Shown here one piece after another: positions 60,680 through 64,000 of a DNA stretch of 64,000 nt. Position 1 is the stretch's first letter. Each line of letters opens with the position of its first letter. Position numbers and translations under genes: made by a program. The stretch is from Endomychus coccineus (Eukaryota; Arthropoda; Insecta; Coleoptera; Endomychidae): assembly GCA_958510875.1 (NCBI GenBank), contig OY294072.1, positions 2,914,001-2,978,000 of the forward strand, written 5' to 3'. The notes below the pieces were generated by a model. That model ran no database searches, was not told the DNA's origin, and saw nothing but the letters and a program-made list of their open reading frames with translations.

Positions 60680-61452
60680 TTTTTTGGATGTTTATTTAAA
60701 TATAGACCAAGAACTTTGCGATACTTTTTCAAATATAGAATAGATCCTTGTTTTCCCAAAGCTATAGCTTCCATTGTTTTATTATGTCTTTCCGTTTCCT
60801 CCAAGGTTTTCCGAGCTGCTTTGCTGTCGTTGACGGCCTTAGCGATGCCTGCACCACCTCCCGCCAATGCTCCAGCAGCTGATAAGCCGGCAAACAGAGG
60901 TATTAAAAATGATAGAAATCCTCCAGTCTTTGGAATAGGAATTACTCTTGGTAACCGAACATTTTTCCGACCACCTGCTTTTTTGAATTGTTTTCGTGCA
61001 ACTTTCAACGCTGTTTGGGATGTTTTCTTCAGATTGGATGAGTCAAACTTATTCTTCATAACTTTTCTCACCCCATCGACAATTGCACTTCCGAACCCAA
61101 CCTCCTTTCTCATACCCTTCCCCAATTTCCTCTTTGCCTTCATAATTTTATTTACACCGAAAGCGGCAATCCTTTCTCTAAATTTTGTGTCTTTAGATTT
61201 GACACGTTGCCAAGCAGCGTTCTCTAATATTTTATCCGCCTCGTGACGTCCTTCCAAACTAGCGTTTCGCAGATATGAAATATCGTGTTGGCGGCAAGCT
61301 TTATCGAGTGGATTGATACCTGAATCTCCTCTTCTCAACCGTTCTTCTAATTTTGTACCGGGACCACAGAATTGATAACCAGGAATATGAAGTTCAAACG
61401 GGAGCTTGTTTATAAGCGTATTGAGAACACCTTCTCCTACGTACGCTTCCAT
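60670..61452 (-). CDS. Phospholipase A2 domain fused to minor capsid protein
   Basis: The encoded protein has 260 residues from ATG at 61452 (MEAYVGEGVLN); the upstream in-frame ATG at 61545 adds 31 residues with no match to the family, and the left copy also starts here. Residues 24-60 form a parvovirus-VP1-type phospholipase A2 core: calcium loop YQFCGPGT (26-33) and catalytic pair H56-D57 in CRQHDISY. Residues 60-170 are strongly basic. Residues 177-207 are a Gly/Ala-rich hydrophobic segment after PKTGG, the mark of the Polinton minor capsid (protein VI/X-like) component, followed by a helical tail. The likely role is membrane disruption during entry combined with capsid stabilisation. In many relatives these regions are separate genes. 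It lies between integrase and protease. Confidence 0.75.
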   Translation of the reverse strand: MEAYVGEGVLNTLINKLPFELHIPGYQFCGPGTKLEERLRRGDSGINPLDKACRQHDISYLRNASLEGRHEADKILENAAWQRVKSKDTKFRERIAAFGVNKIMKAKRKLGKGMRKEVGFGSAIVDGVRKVMKNKFDSSNLKKTSQTALKVARKQFKKAGGRKNVRLPRVIPIPKTGGFLSFLIPLFAGLSAAGALAGGGAGIAKAVNDSKAARKTLEETERHNKTMEAIALGKQGSILYLKKYRKVLGLYLNKHPKNCH

Positions 61453-61731
61453 ACAGACTGTTGAGAATTCAAGATTGCACCAATATTCAACGAGGGGAGG
61501 GAGAAAGACGAAAGATCTCAAAATAAATTTTTTTATTAATTTCAAAATTTTCTCAATACAAAAGACTTAAGTATAATCTTGACAATATATGTTTCAAATA
61601 TTATAATCTTCACTCTTGATTCACCCTCATATTCACGGAATTTTGTTCTATTATAATAACCATACCCTCGAGTCAATAATATTCCAGCTATTTGTTTGTT
61701 CCTAATAATCTCCAAATGGTTAATGATGGGT

Positions 61732-62655
61732 TCATTGAACGAGATCCGAATTATTGATCCAACTGTTGTGATTATTATCTAGACCCAACCATTTCACATA
61801 CTGTTGACCCCTCCTCTTTCGTAATATTTTTTTGATTAAATACACATCTGGTTGTTTTGTTTTCTGTAATTCTTCCTCATAGAAACAGCCGCTGATTGGT
61901 GCGTTGGTCATATCTTCTAGTAGATATGTGACCGGGTTGGTAATTTTTACTTTGATGATTTTAAATAATTCCGTACTCCAATTGGGCGTAAATCCCTTCT
62001 CAAAAATATGTTTAGCCTTACTTATTGGTACCACATCTCCAACATTGTATTTGTGAGGCAGAGCTAACTTGATGTGTGAGTAGGATCGCTTCAATATTTC
62101 GCTCTCAATCTGTTTCGTCACTTTTATTGGAGCCATATTTATAGTACTATGTTTACGTTTATTATATTTTTCTGTGGTTTCTTCAAGTATATCAAGCCAT
62201 TTGTATTTCCCGCTAAGACTGAAATGTTTGTAGAGCGATTCCTTTAACGTTCGAATGACACGTTCAGCAATGGCTGCTTTTTTCACACTATACGTATTAT
62301 AATGATTGATATTATGTTTCTTCATTAGATCTTTAAAGTGTTTATTGAAGAATTCTTTTCCCTGATCGCTTTGCAGATTCCTAGGCTTACGATGTCCTTC
62401 TAGCAATATAGAACTGACCGCTTTCCGAACCTCTTCGGCTGATTTCGTTTTCAGCGGGCGTGTCCATAGAAATTTCGAGAAATAATCAATCATAATCAAA
62501 ATGTATTTGAATCCTCTATTTTCACGAGCGTAATTACCCATTTTAGCCAGATCCATTTGCCACAAATCATCCAAACCTTTTATGATTGTTCTGCGTCGTT
62601 TGAAATTCTTCCTACTCGGCTTATGAAGCTCATGCACAACTTGTTCTCTACTCAT
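61732..62655 (-). CDS. Polinton integrase (DDE, rve-type) with chromodomain
   Basis: This 307-residue retroviral-type integrase is intact. The catalytic residues are D35 (LWQMDLA), D97 (QSDQGKEF) and E131 (AIAERVIRTLKE), so D97 and E131 are 33 residues apart. An SH3-like C-terminal region (YNVGDVV...) precedes a chromodomain-like segment at about 270-305 (DVYLIKKILRKR...YVKWLGLDNNHNSWI). The N-terminal ELHKPSRKNFKRR leader is typical of Polinton integrases. The enzyme would insert the linear element into the host chromosome. It lies between the fibre-like and phospholipase/minor capsid genes; the left element has lost it. Confidence 0.88.
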   Translation of the reverse strand: MSREQVVHELHKPSRKNFKRRRTIIKGLDDLWQMDLAKMGNYARENRGFKYILIMIDYFSKFLWTRPLKTKSAEEVRKAVSSILLEGHRKPRNLQSDQGKEFFNKHFKDLMKKHNINHYNTYSVKKAAIAERVIRTLKESLYKHFSLSGKYKWLDILEETTEKYNKRKHSTINMAPIKVTKQIESEILKRSYSHIKLALPHKYNVGDVVPISKAKHIFEKGFTPNWSTELFKIIKVKITNPVTYLLEDMTNAPISGCFYEEELQKTKQPDVYLIKKILRKRRGQQYVKWLGLDNNHNSWINNSDLVQ

Positions 62656-62672
62656 CTTATCAATGTGGAAAT

Positions 62673-63326
62673 CTAGTATAGAATTAATTTTTTGGGTATA
62701 TTCACAGGATTTGGAGATATACGTTTCACAGAGCCCTGCTTTGTTGTTGTGGATGATGAGGGTCTCTTCTTAGAAGGTTGCACAGATGTCATCCGTCGTT
62801 CTAACGCCTCCACTTCACTAGTAATTTCATTTAGACGCATGTTCACACTGTTAAATGTGTTATTGATCTCTTTCAATTCATTACTGTTCTCCCTCACACT
62901 ATCACTGATTGTTTTATACTCTGATTTTATATAGATCCCCATTCCATTATATTTATTCTGAATGTCCATCAGATGTTTATCAATGTTGAGAATAACCTTC
63001 TCATTCGTTAAGTTATGTTCATGCAGATCCTTGTTGATATCTTTGATCAAATTATCAACCCTAACATTGAAGGTATCTTTAAGACTGGTTCCCGTTTTCA
63101 GATTCATGTTGAGTGTTAATTTATCAACATATACTTTATTTGCAACATCTCCATCATCATTCGGTGATTTTACGTTGCACAATCTACGATTTTCCATATC
63201 ATAACTTCCATCGCTCGTTAGGAATAATCCTTGTCCGTGAACTTGTTTCAAATTATTATTAAATACATTTGTATCATATGTCCACATGGAAGAGGAGGCT
63301 CTGCCAAACCTATCCATTGAAACCAT
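62673..63326 (-). CDS. Fibre-like coiled-coil structural protein
   Basis: 217 residues, intact, near-identical in length and sequence to 2586-3239. The fibre motif LCNVKSPNDDGDVANKVYVD is at residues 49-68, followed by a long charged coiled-coil region and a basic Ser/Thr-rich end (KKRPSSSTTTK). Its ATG overlaps the end of the DUF8207-like gene by 17 bases, as in the left element. Conservation of the open frame in both decayed copies is notable. Confidence 0.7.
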   Translation of the reverse strand: MVSMDRFGRASSSMWTYDTNVFNNNLKQVHGQGLFLTSDGSYDMENRRLCNVKSPNDDGDVANKVYVDKLTLNMNLKTGTSLKDTFNVRVDNLIKDINKDLHEHNLTNEKVILNIDKHLMDIQNKYNGMGIYIKSEYKTISDSVRENSNELKEINNTFNSVNMRLNEITSEVEALERRMTSVQPSKKRPSSSTTTKQGSVKRISPNPVNIPKKLILY

Positions 63327-64000
63327 CTTTATAACTGTGATGAATTTGTCTTACACCTGGTTTTTGTTCAATTACCCCTGCCTCTATCAATTCTTCTATT
63401 ATAGAGATTATCTCGTTGTGATGATTATGGTTACCTGCATGCGAGGATGCAACAAGAAGTCTCAGTCTGTCCACAATTTCGTTAACGTCATCCCAATAAA
63501 CATATTCGATATGTTTCTCGTTATATTCAAGCATATCATTTTGATATATGCACTTCCAGTGTGTGTTTTGGCTCTGGGTCTTTTCATGGAATTAATCAAA
63601 GGTTTCAGTAAATTTTTGTATTTTACAATGTTTCTTATTCGATCAGCTGGATCGTTATTACGTCTATGGGCACTAGCCATTTCCATCATTTGACTGTAAT
63701 TTTTCCCATCTTCCACAGTGTAAGTATCAGGTAGAACATCTCTGTAGAATATCAAATTATACAGTCCTGTGGTACCCTTGAACGGAGTACCCTTGATAAT
63801 AATTTTACTCTCACTATCAAACTCTATAGGTTGAGTACCCATGAACCATTCGTCTAAAGTTGAATTATATTGCAAACCCATTTTATCATCATATCTCTTA
63901 ACATCATCATCCAATAGGTATCCTTCCAAGTAATAACGTGCTAATGTGGGGTATTGTTGCAGAAACTCCTCTGTAGCCTCTGCATTATCTTTCTTATGTT
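63310..64000 (-). pseudogene. DUF8207-like Polinton gene, partial and frameshifted
   Basis: Counterpart of the second half of 1557-2602, cut by the window end. The frame is open from 64000 to about 63542 (WFMGTQPIEFDSE, IIIKGTPFKGTTGLYNLIF, MMEMASAHRRNNDP), where an A-run one base shorter than in the left copy (63539-63542) shifts it; the correct frame resumes at MLEYNEKHIEYVYWDDV and ends at 63310. Three additional codons (near HAGNHNHHNE) distinguish it from the left copy. Confidence 0.7.

Noticed and set aside
1..64000. Protein-primed DNA polymerase B of a Polinton
   Set aside because: No polymerase motifs were found in any frame of either element; the right element is cut at 64000, so its presence there cannot be excluded.

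Overview
The window is AT-rich eukaryotic DNA, most probably from an insect or another arthropod. This rests on a BEL/Pao LTR retrotransposon, Polinton (Maverick)/adintovirus-like proviral genes, a long satellite array and one very short GT-AG intron. No ordinary host gene is recognisable.

Layout. (1) Bases 1-7200 hold a Polinton-like element read on the + strand: a palindromic terminal repeat, a CACGTG tandem array, packaging ATPase, a DUF8207-like gene, a fibre-like gene, a vestige of integrase, a phospholipase/protease fusion remnant, penton-like protein, major capsid protein (one nonsense codon), and inverted copies of the terminal repeat. (2) Bases 7200-9077 are non-coding, with degenerate repeats and a tRNA-like sequence. 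(3) Bases 9077-54095 are a satellite with a monomer of about 219 bp, interrupted twice by the same pair of nested elements: a decayed BEL/Pao element (19562-25063 and 39255-44754) and a DNA transposon (25209-28391 and 44900-48082). The interruptions are duplicated because bases 13861-32443 and 32444-52134 form one large tandem duplication. (4) Bases 54096-55962 contain unassigned sequence, CAGCTG-rich 25-bp and 60-bp arrays, and a 68-bp array of the same terminal repeat seen at base 1. (5) Bases 56151-64000 hold a second Polinton-like element, mostly on the - strand: MSV199-domain gene (broken), major capsid protein, penton-like protein (frameshifted), adenain-like protease (broken), phospholipase A2/minor capsid protein, integrase, fibre-like protein, and a DUF8207-like gene that runs off the window.

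The virus-like genes form a virion-morphogenesis set: ATPase for packaging, double jelly-roll capsid, single jelly-roll penton, a membrane-active minor capsid protein, a maturation protease and an integrase. No protein-primed DNA polymerase is visible in either copy. Each copy carries different inactivating lesions, so these look like old, separately decaying insertions. The two copies lie in opposite orientation on either side of the satellite. Family names come from motif recognition by eye, with no database search.
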